Assembly (NCBI RefSeq): GCF_004138105.1
Contig: NZ_RXHQ01000015.1
Coordinates: 1 to 62,074, forward strand
Reading direction: 5' to 3'
Source of the DNA: Xylanivirga thermophila
GTDB taxonomy: Bacteria > Bacillota > Clostridia > Caldicoprobacterales > Xylanivirgaceae
DNA length: 62,074 nt
Both the position numbers and the translations under genes were made by a program. How positions within the stretch are numbered: position 1 is the first letter of the stretch; every line of letters begins with the position of its first letter. The notes under the pieces are model-generated. The model had not been told where the DNA came from and made no database searches. It saw only the letters and a program-made list of their open reading frames with translations. Below are positions 55,160 through 62,074 of this stretch, one piece after another.

Positions 55160-55622
55160 TGTCTACATCAAATAAACTCCTTTCATTTTTCAAATGTTTG
55201 AGAAGGAGTAAATAAAGTACTTTTAGGAAACATGGTTTATTAGGGATAAGGAAATACCCTGTAGGCCATGTTTTTTTATTAGGAATTTTAAGGTGAAAAG
55301 GAATAAGGGATAAGGTTTAAATTCAGTAAAATCAATGGATTGAGAGATTGAATGGAAGTAAAAATGGAGAGAAGAAATGGAAAGAATTCTCCTTAAACCT
55401 TCTTCCTTAACTCTCTATAAATCCTCAATTTTGCAACTACTTTATTTTCATTTTTTCCATTGAAAAATCAAAAATGCAACTACTTTAAATTGTGAAAAAC
55501 AAAAATGGAGTAAATAAACGGATAATTGGAAGAAAATAACAAGCCAGTGTTTTCAAGGGTTTGAGGGGTGCTGGTGAGAGAACTTTATTTGAAAAAAGTG
55601 AGGAGTTTGTTTGATGAACACA
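55160..55622 (+). repeat. Diverged third terminal unit A', left end of an older element
   Basis: Starts TGTCTACATCAAATAAACTC and its right end, read on the minus strand, is TGTGTTCATCAAACAAACTC: 18 of 21 terminal bases match, with TGT ends. Internal layout equals unit A: an inward AAATAAAG motif (55210), hairpin terminator with changed but pairing arms (55228-55273), then inverted ACTTTATTT motifs (55441, 55579). The sequence after it (from 55623) is homologous to that after the left unit A. Confidence 0.75.
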
Positions 55623-55705
55623 TAGTTAGGATTAAGGAAAAAGGGGTAAGGAAAATAGGAAATATTTTGGGCTTAAAATAGGGGTTAATTAGTTGTTTCA
55701 AAAAT

Positions 55706-56401
55706 AAAATAAAGTTGTATTATCTAAAGGGATAAGGAATAAGGGAAAGTGTTGAAAATACTGGAGTTAATAGAGTTCCAAGACACAAGATAAATGGGAA
55801 ATAAAGGTAATTTGTAATAGGACTTTATTTACTTTTTAGATATAACATAGGACTTTTTTTCTGTTTCTAAAAATGATATGTTTAAAATTATCAGAAACAG
55901 AAAAGTTGTTTCATAAGCGGTAAAGTTCTATCAAAATGAAAATAAAGTCCTTATATTAAGATTTTATTCACATTTCTTGATGCAAGAATGGGGATAAAGT
56001 ATAAAAAATATTAGGGAGATGTGGATAAAAGGGTAAAGGGATAAGGACATTATTTACTTTTTATAATAACTTGGCATATTTTTTCTGTTTCAGAAATGAT
56101 GAAGAAGAAATTATAGAAAAAGAAAAGGTATTTTTACGGATGTTAAAGTTCTTTTATAATAAAAATAAAGTTGTGGTATTGAAAGGTATAAGGAACAAGG
56201 GCAAATATTGGAAATACGAGATTTGATATGGGTTTAATGGATAAAGTGATTGGTAATTGTAGGGAGTTGATGCAAGGACTTTATTTGCATTTCCTATAGA
56301 ACATGCTCTGCTTTTTCTGTTTTTAAAAATTGAAGCATGATAATTTTAAAAAAGAAAAACAAATTTATAACTGATAAAGTTCTAATAAAATGAAAACAAA
56401 G
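55706..56401. repeat. Second array of about 230-bp modules
   Basis: AAAATAAAG recurs at 55706, 55939 and 56162, and as AAAACAAAG at 56393 (spacing 233, 223, 231). Each interval has GGATAAGG-like strings, GGACTTTATTT or GGACATTATTT, TTTTTCTGTTTC and its pairing GAAACAGAAAA-like arm, and TAAAGTTCT. It is homologous to the array at 11715-12422. No gene is seen from 54615 to 56587. Confidence 0.6.
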
Positions 56402-56587
56402 TTGAAAAAACATATTTGGTTGTTTGAATTTATAGATATATGATGAATGCTATTTTATATAAATTCTTAATAAATATACTGCAGAAGCATTTGTTATGAT
56501 TGAAATAATAATAAGAATTGTGTTATATTGCAAATAAATGGTGAAGTTCATGGTTATAAATAGGTTTTATATGAAAGGGTGAAGATT

Positions 56588-56896
56588 ATGGAAAGAAAAA
56601 AAGTAATAAATTTTTCAAACAGATTTTTTAGCAATTTAGAACAACTTGGTTTGGATTTTAATAAGGCAAAACAAAATATCCTTTCTCACATTGAAGAAAA
56701 GGAAAAAGACCTAAGTCTGGATAAAAGGATGGTATTTTATACTCCATATATAGAGGATGGCAAAAAATATATGCTGGCTGGCTTTGTAACAAAAAAGGAA
56801 AAATCTATTTTTATAGAAGCCAACAGCATATGGGATAAGGGGTTTAATCCTGAGGACATAATAGTTACAGAAACAAATATTAGGATTATCAAATAG
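56588..56896 (+). CDS. Hypothetical 102-residue protein
   Basis: A small charged protein (INFSNRFFSNLEQLGLDF; MVFYTPYIEDGKKYMLAGFV; final NPEDIIVTETNIRIIK). ATG at 56588 follows AAAGGGTGA. No family recognised. It is the first gene inside the presumed older element, in the place that erm holds in the younger one. Confidence 0.5.
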   Translation: MERKKVINFSNRFFSNLEQLGLDFNKAKQNILSHIEEKEKDLSLDKRMVFYTPYIEDGKKYMLAGFVTKKEKSIFIEANSIWDKGFNPEDIIVTETNIRIIK

Positions 56897-57069
56897 TTAA
56901 AGTCAAGAGTGGGTTTTGGGTATAAGACAATAGCACCAGTGACAAACATGTCAAGCAATAAATTTAAAATTGAGGCATTACAGTCTTACTATAATACGAT
57001 TTAATAAGTGATATAAGTTGATTTAGAAGGTTTTTATTTTAATAACTGCGAGTTAAGGGGGGAATAAAA

Positions 57070-58308
57070 TTGTATTTTAACAAACAATATTTTCAATTAT
57101 TTGGCGAAAAAGAATTTGATACTTATGAACGTGAGCAGATAGTTGCCATAAAGGATGAAATTGAAAGAGAGTCAGAAAATTATATTTTGAATGTGAATGA
57201 AACAGAATTTATTAATTATATAACGAATAAATATGTATTAAAAGAGCCACAATTTGATTACGATAATATATTCGTCTCTACATATCAGAAAGACATAGAA
57301 GGTAAATATTGGCCTAGAAGATATAATGTATATGATGATAAATTTTATTCTGTAGATGTAATAGTATATCATATTCCCTTTGTTGGAATGTCTGAATTGT
57401 TAAAATACACACCTAATCCTAGAATGCTCTGGACTGAAAAAGTATATATAGAAGAACAATGTTTATGTTATGAGATAATTAGTTTTGAAAAAGATGCTAG
57501 TAAAGTTAAAAGAGAGTTTGAAAGTTTTGTTAATAATCTAAATCAGCAATTGAATAATTTACTCGGGAATATACAACAATATAACGACAAGTTATATAAT
57601 TTCGTAAAATCTACTCTACAATCAAAAAAACAAAAAATATTAGAGAAAAATAATATGCTTGCAGCACTTGGTGTACCAATAAAAAAAGTAGATAATATTT
57701 CAAAAACTTTTTCTGTACCTATATCAAAATCAAAAAAAGAAATAGTTCTAAAGCCAAGTGTTACAGAAAAGGGATTTACACCTGAACCAACGCTAGACCC
57801 TGGTATATATGAAGATATACTAGCCACAATATACGATGTGGGAAAGCAATTTGAACGTATGCCTTCAATATATTCCGGAAAAGAAGAAGAACATTTAAGA
57901 GACCATTTTTTATTGTTTCTCCAACCGAGGTATGAATGGTCTGCCACAGGAGAGACATTCAATAAATCTGGGAAAACAGATATTTTAATAAGGTATAATA
58001 ACTCGAATATATTTATAGCAGAATGCAAGTTCTGGAAGGGACCTAAAAATTATCTGGCGACAATCACTCAATTGCTTGGATATTTGACATGGAGGGATTC
58101 AAAGGCTGCAGTAATTATTTTTGTGCAAAATAAAGATTTTTCCGCTGTGTTGAAGAGTGTTGAGGAAACGACAAACCAACATCCAAATTATTTGGGATTT
58201 GTGAATAAACAGAATGATTCTTGGTTTAACTATAGATTTCACATTAACGGAGATAAGAATCGAGAGGTAAAAGTTGCAGTTTTACTGTTTCATATTCCTA
58301 GTATATAA
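57070..58308 (+). CDS. PD-(D/E)XK-type nuclease-like protein
   Basis: A 412-residue protein with a TTG start behind GGGGGG. Residues 1-270 contain a coiled-coil stretch (DASKVKREFESFVNNLNQQL). The C-terminal 150 residues carry GKTDILIRYN then IFIAECKFWKG, the Asp and Glu-x-Lys of a PD-(D/E)XK nuclease fold, with ITQLLGYLTWRDS helices after it. A role in defence is likely but the system is not recognised. A terminator follows. Confidence 0.65.
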   Translation: MYFNKQYFQLFGEKEFDTYEREQIVAIKDEIERESENYILNVNETEFINYITNKYVLKEPQFDYDNIFVSTYQKDIEGKYWPRRYNVYDDKFYSVDVIVYHIPFVGMSELLKYTPNPRMLWTEKVYIEEQCLCYEIISFEKDASKVKREFESFVNNLNQQLNNLLGNIQQYNDKLYNFVKSTLQSKKQKILEKNNMLAALGVPIKKVDNISKTFSVPISKSKKEIVLKPSVTEKGFTPEPTLDPGIYEDILATIYDVGKQFERMPSIYSGKEEEHLRDHFLLFLQPRYEWSATGETFNKSGKTDILIRYNNSNIFIAECKFWKGPKNYLATITQLLGYLTWRDSKAAVIIFVQNKDFSAVLKSVEETTNQHPNYLGFVNKQNDSWFNYRFHINGDKNREVKVAVLLFHIPSI

Positions 58309-58370
58309 CTAAAATAAGTTCTACTCCATGATAATAACTTCTCTCTGTAAAAATAAAGTTCATTCAAGAA

Positions 58371-58417
58371 TCCCGCTGTAGATGCAGAATAACTCCTGCT
58401 TTACTGTGGGATTTTTG
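58371..58417 (+). terminator. Terminator after the nuclease-like gene
   Basis: Arms AATCCC...GTA and TAC...GGGATT with an inner GCAG/CTGC stem, followed by TTTTTGATTTT. The rest of the gap to 58618 has purine-rich strings (GAGGGTTTGGGG) and no gene. Confidence 0.75.
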
Positions 58418-58618
58418 ATTTTCAGGGAGAGAAGGATAAAGTTTTGAGGGTTTGGGGCTGGAGCATGATTATTTTAAATATACATCTTTAGGGATACAAG
58501 GGTAATGAAGAGATAGAAAAGTAGATGTTCTTATAGATTATAGTGTAAAATAAAGGTATGTGATATATACTTGTAGAATTATGCGAATAAAGACTTTATT
58601 ATTTTAGGAGATGAATTT

Positions 58619-58849
58619 ATGATATGTCCTTACTGTGGTAAAGAGATGAGATACGGAGTAATTCAGAGTCAACATGAAATTAGTTGGAAACCTAAAAAAG
58701 GAAAGTTTTTCGCAACTGCTCAATTTAGTAAAGAAGCAATTATTCTGTCTGAGTTTTCTTTTCTTAAAGGTTCATGTGTTGAAGCATACTGCTGTGATGA
58801 TTGTAGAAAAATTGTTATAGATTATGGCGATGGGAATTTATCAGAATAA
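58619..58849 (+). CDS. Zinc-ribbon protein (DUF6487-like)
   Basis: A 76-residue protein with MICPYCGKEMRYGVIQSQHE at the start and a second CCDDCRK pair near the end, with ISWKPKKGKFF between them. Four cysteines should bind zinc. TAGGAGATG precedes the ATG. Function unknown. Confidence 0.7.
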   Translation: MICPYCGKEMRYGVIQSQHEISWKPKKGKFFATAQFSKEAIILSEFSFLKGSCVEAYCCDDCRKIVIDYGDGNLSE

Positions 58850-58926
58850 TATCATATACTTATTTTGTTCGCATTTTTCTATAAATATTTGTTGGGTTGA
58901 ACATACTTGCATGGAGGGGTTATAAT

Positions 58927-59283
58927 TTGGCAAAGCATGAGTTTGGAATAATTGATTCTATTGAAAAAAATAGGTGGTATAGTGAATATGAACCTGTAAA
59001 ATATAATTGTGTTTCTGTCAGCGATGATTTAATAGAAGAATTAATTACGAAGTATAATGAAGAATTAATGGCAATAAAGACATATTTTCAGGTTACAACC
59101 CAACCAGGTGTAGGATTAGATTATTGTGGTGTAACGCTTATCCCTCCAGAATCTCTTAAGCAATTTAGAGATGTTATTATAAAGGCAAATAGCCATTATC
59201 AATCGCAGGAACTTAAATTGCTTATTGAAAAGGTATCTGATGCAATTATTAAAAATAAGTATTTAATTCACTATGGAATATAG
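58927..59283 (+). CDS. Hypothetical 118-residue protein
   Basis: Starts with TTG (TGGAGGGG about 9 nt before): MAKHEFGIIDSIEKNRWYSE, later YCGVTLIPPESLKQF. The pattern looks like a conserved small-protein family that I have seen in Firmicutes cargo regions, but I cannot name it. A longer frame to 58897 lacks a ribosome site. Confidence 0.6.
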   Translation: MAKHEFGIIDSIEKNRWYSEYEPVKYNCVSVSDDLIEELITKYNEELMAIKTYFQVTTQPGVGLDYCGVTLIPPESLKQFRDVIIKANSHYQSQELKLLIEKVSDAIIKNKYLIHYGI

Positions 59284-59331
59284 TATTTTTTATATAAGAA
59301 TATGAATATACAGATGAAAAGGGGGAGTATC

Positions 59332-59937
59332 ATGTTTGAATATATAAAATTGCAAAGAACAATGTGTTTTGGGACTTGCCCTGTTTATAGTGTTATGGTA
59401 GATAAAGAGGGTAATGTAAATTATTATGGAGAAATGTTTGTATATAAGAGCGGAGAGCATTATTGGAAGATATCAGAGAAAAAAGTAAATCAGTTAAATG
59501 ACTTGATTGGGGATTTTGGGTTTAAGTCTTTTATATATGAGCCAGGGGATGAGTTTATTACAGACCGTCCTTCTTGCATCACCACAGTAAAGTATTCTAA
59601 TGGAGAAACCAAAGAAATTGACCACTATTATGGACATATTTCGATAGATGATAGTCTGACAGCATTTGAAAATAAGATAGAAAGAATTATAGGCACAAAA
59701 AAATATGTAAATCCAACGTTGTACATATACTTTGTTGAAGAAAAGATTTTAAAGCCATCAATAAGATACATGGTTATTTCTGCTACGGAAAAAGAAGCAA
59801 TATCTCTAGTAGAAAAAGACTGCACTAATCAAGAAGCATTAAAATGGAAAACCAGGAAGATTGGTGTTGCTACAGATGATTATTATGAACCGCTAATACT
59901 TATGAGAGAGTTTAAGTACAGTAATGAGAATTTATAG
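59332..59937 (+). CDS. DUF6438-like protein, intact copy
   Basis: A 201-residue protein. The N-terminal 125 residues are a DUF6438-like domain (LQRTMCFGTCPVYSVMVDKE; SCITTVKYSNGE; EIDHYYGHISIDDSL). The C-terminal 75 residues (VNPTLYIYFVEEKI ... KIGVATDDYYEPLILM) match the out-of-frame remnant at 19012-19216. It is therefore the intact paralogue of the broken gene in the younger element. ATG at 59332 follows AGGGGGAG. Function unknown. Confidence 0.75.
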   Translation: MFEYIKLQRTMCFGTCPVYSVMVDKEGNVNYYGEMFVYKSGEHYWKISEKKVNQLNDLIGDFGFKSFIYEPGDEFITDRPSCITTVKYSNGETKEIDHYYGHISIDDSLTAFENKIERIIGTKKYVNPTLYIYFVEEKILKPSIRYMVISATEKEAISLVEKDCTNQEALKWKTRKIGVATDDYYEPLILMREFKYSNENL

Positions 59938-60282
59938 GAAGATATGAAAATCGGGAAAAAATATGATATAATATATAATGATATATAAAAGCCAAGGTGA
60001 GCCAACACTTTGACTTTAGTAATGTTTTTTTGGTTATATAGGCCTATTAGGATTTTTGAGGATGCTTTGGAGATTTGGCAGTCTTTACAAGGCATTTTTT
60101 TCTTACTGTCTGTATAAGTTATGTCTTACTCATTTAAAAAAATCTTTTTAAGTGAATCTTAGGTGTTTTTTGGTCTATTCAAAACTTGTGATGCTGCGCA
60201 ATTATTTTCTCAGATAGTCCATTACGGTATTGTATCCACTGGTCTTTTGAATTAAATTAAGACAAAAAGGACTATGCATTTA
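59938..60282. other. Gap with no recognised gene
   Basis: AT-rich. It contains a TATAAT box at about 59967 and a few short hairpins but no open frame with a ribosome site. The right end of the older element could lie here or beyond the window; I found no clear ACA-ATATT junction. Confidence 0.3.
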
Positions 60283-60337
60283 TTGACAAAAGCAAAAATT
60301 AGCATTATTATATGAGTATAAATGAATATAATCATAT
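60283..60337 (+). promoter_or_regulatory. arsR promoter and operator
   Basis: TTGACA (60283-60288) and TATTAT (60306-60311), spacer 17 bp. Downstream and overlapping the -10 is an inverted repeat, ATATGAGTAT / ATAATCATAT (60310-60337, 8-bp spacer), the same half-site as in front of acr3. Confidence 0.75.
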
Positions 60338-60349
60338 GGTGGTGATAAA

Positions 60350-60748
60350 TTGGATTTAATAGAAATCTTTAAAGCGTTGGGAGATGAAAACAGAATTAGA
60401 ATACTCAATTTGCTAATAAGACAGGAACTCTGTGTGTGCGAGATAGAAACAGTGCTGGATATGACGCAGTCTAATGCTTCAAGGCATCTAAATAAATTAA
60501 AAACTTCAGGTATTATAACCAGTGAAAAGAAATCGCAATGGGTCTATTACAGAGTTGATAACGATTTTATTAAAGAAAATGACCTACTGTATGAATTTAT
60601 TAAAAATAAGTTGGCTGAAAATACACAATTGCAAAGAGATATAGAAAGACTTAAAAAATATAAAAATAGTAACTTTACATGTGAGCAACTGCGGGAAGAT
60701 AAAAGTCAGGTTCTTAAGTATCTTCGAGAGCAGTGCAAAAACAATTGA
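60350..60748 (+). CDS. arsR: ArsR-family arsenic-responsive repressor
   Basis: A 132-residue winged-helix repressor. It has ALGDENRIRILNLLIRQELCVCEIE with the CxC arsenic-binding pair, a recognition helix TQSNASRHLNKLKTSGII and the wing KKSQWVYYRV. It should bind the matching inverted repeats before itself and before acr3 and let go when arsenite binds. TTG start at 60350 with GGTGGTGA upstream. The C-terminal extension has another cysteine pair (FTCEQLRE, EQCKNN). Confidence 0.9.
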   Translation: MDLIEIFKALGDENRIRILNLLIRQELCVCEIETVLDMTQSNASRHLNKLKTSGIITSEKKSQWVYYRVDNDFIKENDLLYEFIKNKLAENTQLQRDIERLKKYKNSNFTCEQLREDKSQVLKYLREQCKNN

Positions 60749-60810
60749 TAAAATTATAAAAATAGAAAATATGATTTTAGTTATTTTTCTGTAAAAATTT
60801 AAATTAGTCA

Positions 60811-60842
60811 CTATATGATTATAACAGAATATAATCATATAG
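60811..60842 (+). promoter_or_regulatory. ArsR operator before acr3
   Basis: Perfect 12-bp arms CTATATGATTAT / ATAATCATATAG with an 8-bp spacer, overlapping a TATAAT box (60830-60835). Geometry equals that of the arsR operator. Confidence 0.75.
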
Positions 60843-60881
60843 TAAAAACAAGATAATTCAAATGGACTGGGGGCATAAAAC

Positions 60882-61937
60882 ATGAGTAGCAAAGAAGCAA
60901 TGCAAGAAAAAAAAGGATTAGGTTTTTTCGAAAAGTACCTTACACTGTGGGTAGCAGCATGTATTATAGTAGGAGTTGCAATAGGACAATTAATTCCTGC
61001 AATCCCTGAAACTTTGAGCAAATTTGAATATGCAAATGTATCAATTCCTGTTGCTATTCTGATATGGCTCATGATATACCCTATGATGCTGAAAATTGAT
61101 TTTTCAAGCATTATTAGGGCAACAAAGAAACCGAAGGGACTTATAGTCACTTGTGTAACAAACTGGCTTATCAAGCCTTTTACCATGTATCTTATAGCAG
61201 CGTTTTTCTTAAAAGTAGTATTCAGCAGGTGGATTGGCCAAGATTTGGCCACAGATTACCTCGCGGGTGCAGTGTTGCTGGGAGCGGCGCCATGTACTGC
61301 TATGGTGTTTGTATGGAGTTATCTGACAAAAGGCGACCCTGCTTATACATTAGTTCAGGTGGCAGTTAATGACTTAATTATATTGTTTGCATTTACACCA
61401 ATTGTAGCATTCCTATTAGGTGTAAGTAATGTAAGCGTTCCTTATGATACGCTGGTATTATCTACAATCCTGTTTGTTGTAATCCCTTTGGCAGGAGGAT
61501 ACCTTACAAGAAGGAACATCATCAAACATAAGGGTATAGAGTATTTTGAAAACGTTTTTCTCAAAAAATTTGATAATGTAACTATCGTAGGTTTGCTTCT
61601 TACTTTAGTAATTATTTTCTCTTTCCAGGGTGAAATAATTTTAAGTAATCCCCTGCATATTATATTAATTGCCATACCATTAATTATACAGACATTTTTT
61701 ATATTCTTCATCGCATATGGATGGGCAAAGATATGGAAACTTCCCCATGATATAGCAGCCCCTGCAGGGATGATTGGAGCAAGCAACTTCTTTGAACTTG
61801 CAGTTGCAGTGGCTATTTCACTCTTTGGCCTGGAATCTGGAGCCGCTCTTGCAACAGTTGTAGGAGTATTGGTTGAAGTCCCGGTCATGCTTACGTTGGT
61901 CATGATTGCAAATAATACAAGGCATTGGTTTCAATAA
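60882..61937 (+). CDS. acr3: ACR3-type arsenite efflux transporter
   Basis: A 351-residue transporter with ten hydrophobic spans and the Acr3 signatures: LTLWVAACIIVGVAIGQLIP, GAAPCTAMVFVWSYL (the catalytic Cys in PCTAMVFVW), VALND-like QVAVNDLIILF and GASNFFELAVAVAISLFG. It exports As(III) using the proton gradient. Length is normal. GGGGG precedes the ATG. It lies 133 bp after arsR with its own operator. Confidence 0.95.
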   Translation: MSSKEAMQEKKGLGFFEKYLTLWVAACIIVGVAIGQLIPAIPETLSKFEYANVSIPVAILIWLMIYPMMLKIDFSSIIRATKKPKGLIVTCVTNWLIKPFTMYLIAAFFLKVVFSRWIGQDLATDYLAGAVLLGAAPCTAMVFVWSYLTKGDPAYTLVQVAVNDLIILFAFTPIVAFLLGVSNVSVPYDTLVLSTILFVVIPLAGGYLTRRNIIKHKGIEYFENVFLKKFDNVTIVGLLLTLVIIFSFQGEIILSNPLHIILIAIPLIIQTFFIFFIAYGWAKIWKLPHDIAAPAGMIGASNFFELAVAVAISLFGLESGAALATVVGVLVEVPVMLTLVMIANNTRHWFQ

Positions 61938-61988
61938 ACTTATAAAAAAAGCATTCCTGTAGTAAAGTAATTTGCCCTTTGTAAAAAG

Positions 61989-62074
61989 AGGCACCTCCTG
62001 ATAAAATACTGGGTATAGAGTGTTGCAACACTTATCCCTAAATAATAAGGAGGTACCTCATATGAATTATACAC
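61989..62074 (+). mobile_element. Start of a further gene, possibly an IS110-type transposase
   Basis: A hairpin with arms GAGGCACCTCCT (61989-62000) and AGGAGGTACCTC (62048-62059) encloses the ribosome site, with another stem AGTGTTGCAACACT inside; the ATG at 62062 opens MNYT and the window ends. IS110-family transposases of Clostridia often begin MNYT/MNFT and have a structured non-coding end in front. Four codons cannot prove this. Confidence 0.35.

Overview
The window is low-GC DNA from a spore-forming member of the Clostridia. The signs are AT-rich codons, strong AGGAGG-type ribosome sites, frequent TTG/GTG starts, a long Gram-positive SRP RNA placed before dnaX-ybaB-recR, Spo0E-family proteins and ECF vitamin-uptake proteins. 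I cannot name the species.

Positions 1-11165 look like ordinary chromosome: the end of an LplABC-type sugar ABC transporter, an ADP-ribosylglycohydrolase, tRNA-Ser(GGA), a Spo0E-like phosphatase, a decayed sucrose-phosphorylase-like gene, DUF2089 and DUF3842 genes, two ECF S-components (one, folT, under a THF riboswitch; the other behind an unrecognised attenuator), the SRP RNA, and dnaX-ybaB-recR.

Positions 11181-55154 form a 44-kb accessory element inserted 15 bp after the recR stop codon. It carries tnsA, tnsB, tnsC and tniQ of the Tn7 superfamily. It starts with TGT, ends with ACA, and the same 5 bp (ATATT) lies on both sides. Unusually, its first and last 452 bp are identical by eye and in the same orientation, and each copy itself runs from TGT to ACA. 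A third, diverged copy (55160-55622) follows directly after the right ATATT, and the arrays behind the first and third copies are homologous. The simplest reading is a younger element stacked on the end of an older relative at one fixed site after recR. An alternative is recombination of a 43.5-kb circle into a solo 452-bp element.

From left to right the cargo is: an inducible Erm(A)-like methyltransferase with two leader peptides and a block of small accessory genes (DUF1989, DUF3795, acetyltransferases, a methyltransferase, VanZ family, a frameshifted DUF6438-like gene); a plasmid-like block (ParM/ParR-type pair, sigma-like factor, DnaG-like primase, an array of about 25-bp repeats, SpoVS-like protein, and a GGDEF protein with a Spo0E-like tail); a defence block (HEPN protein, type I restriction-modification HsdM/HsdS/HsdR with a DUF262-DUF1524 protein in the same operon, a tyrosine recombinase, a TrlF-type PHP-ATPase); then tnsABC-tniQ and a last pair, a 58-residue protein overlapping an SMC-like ATPase with a possible HEPN end.

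To the right of 55160 lie the arrays of the presumed older element, a PD-(D/E)XK-type nuclease gene, small genes including an intact DUF6438-like paralogue of the broken one, an arsR-acr3 arsenite-resistance pair with matching operators, and the first bases of another gene, possibly an IS110-type transposase. All homology calls were made by eye from sequence motifs; no database search was run.
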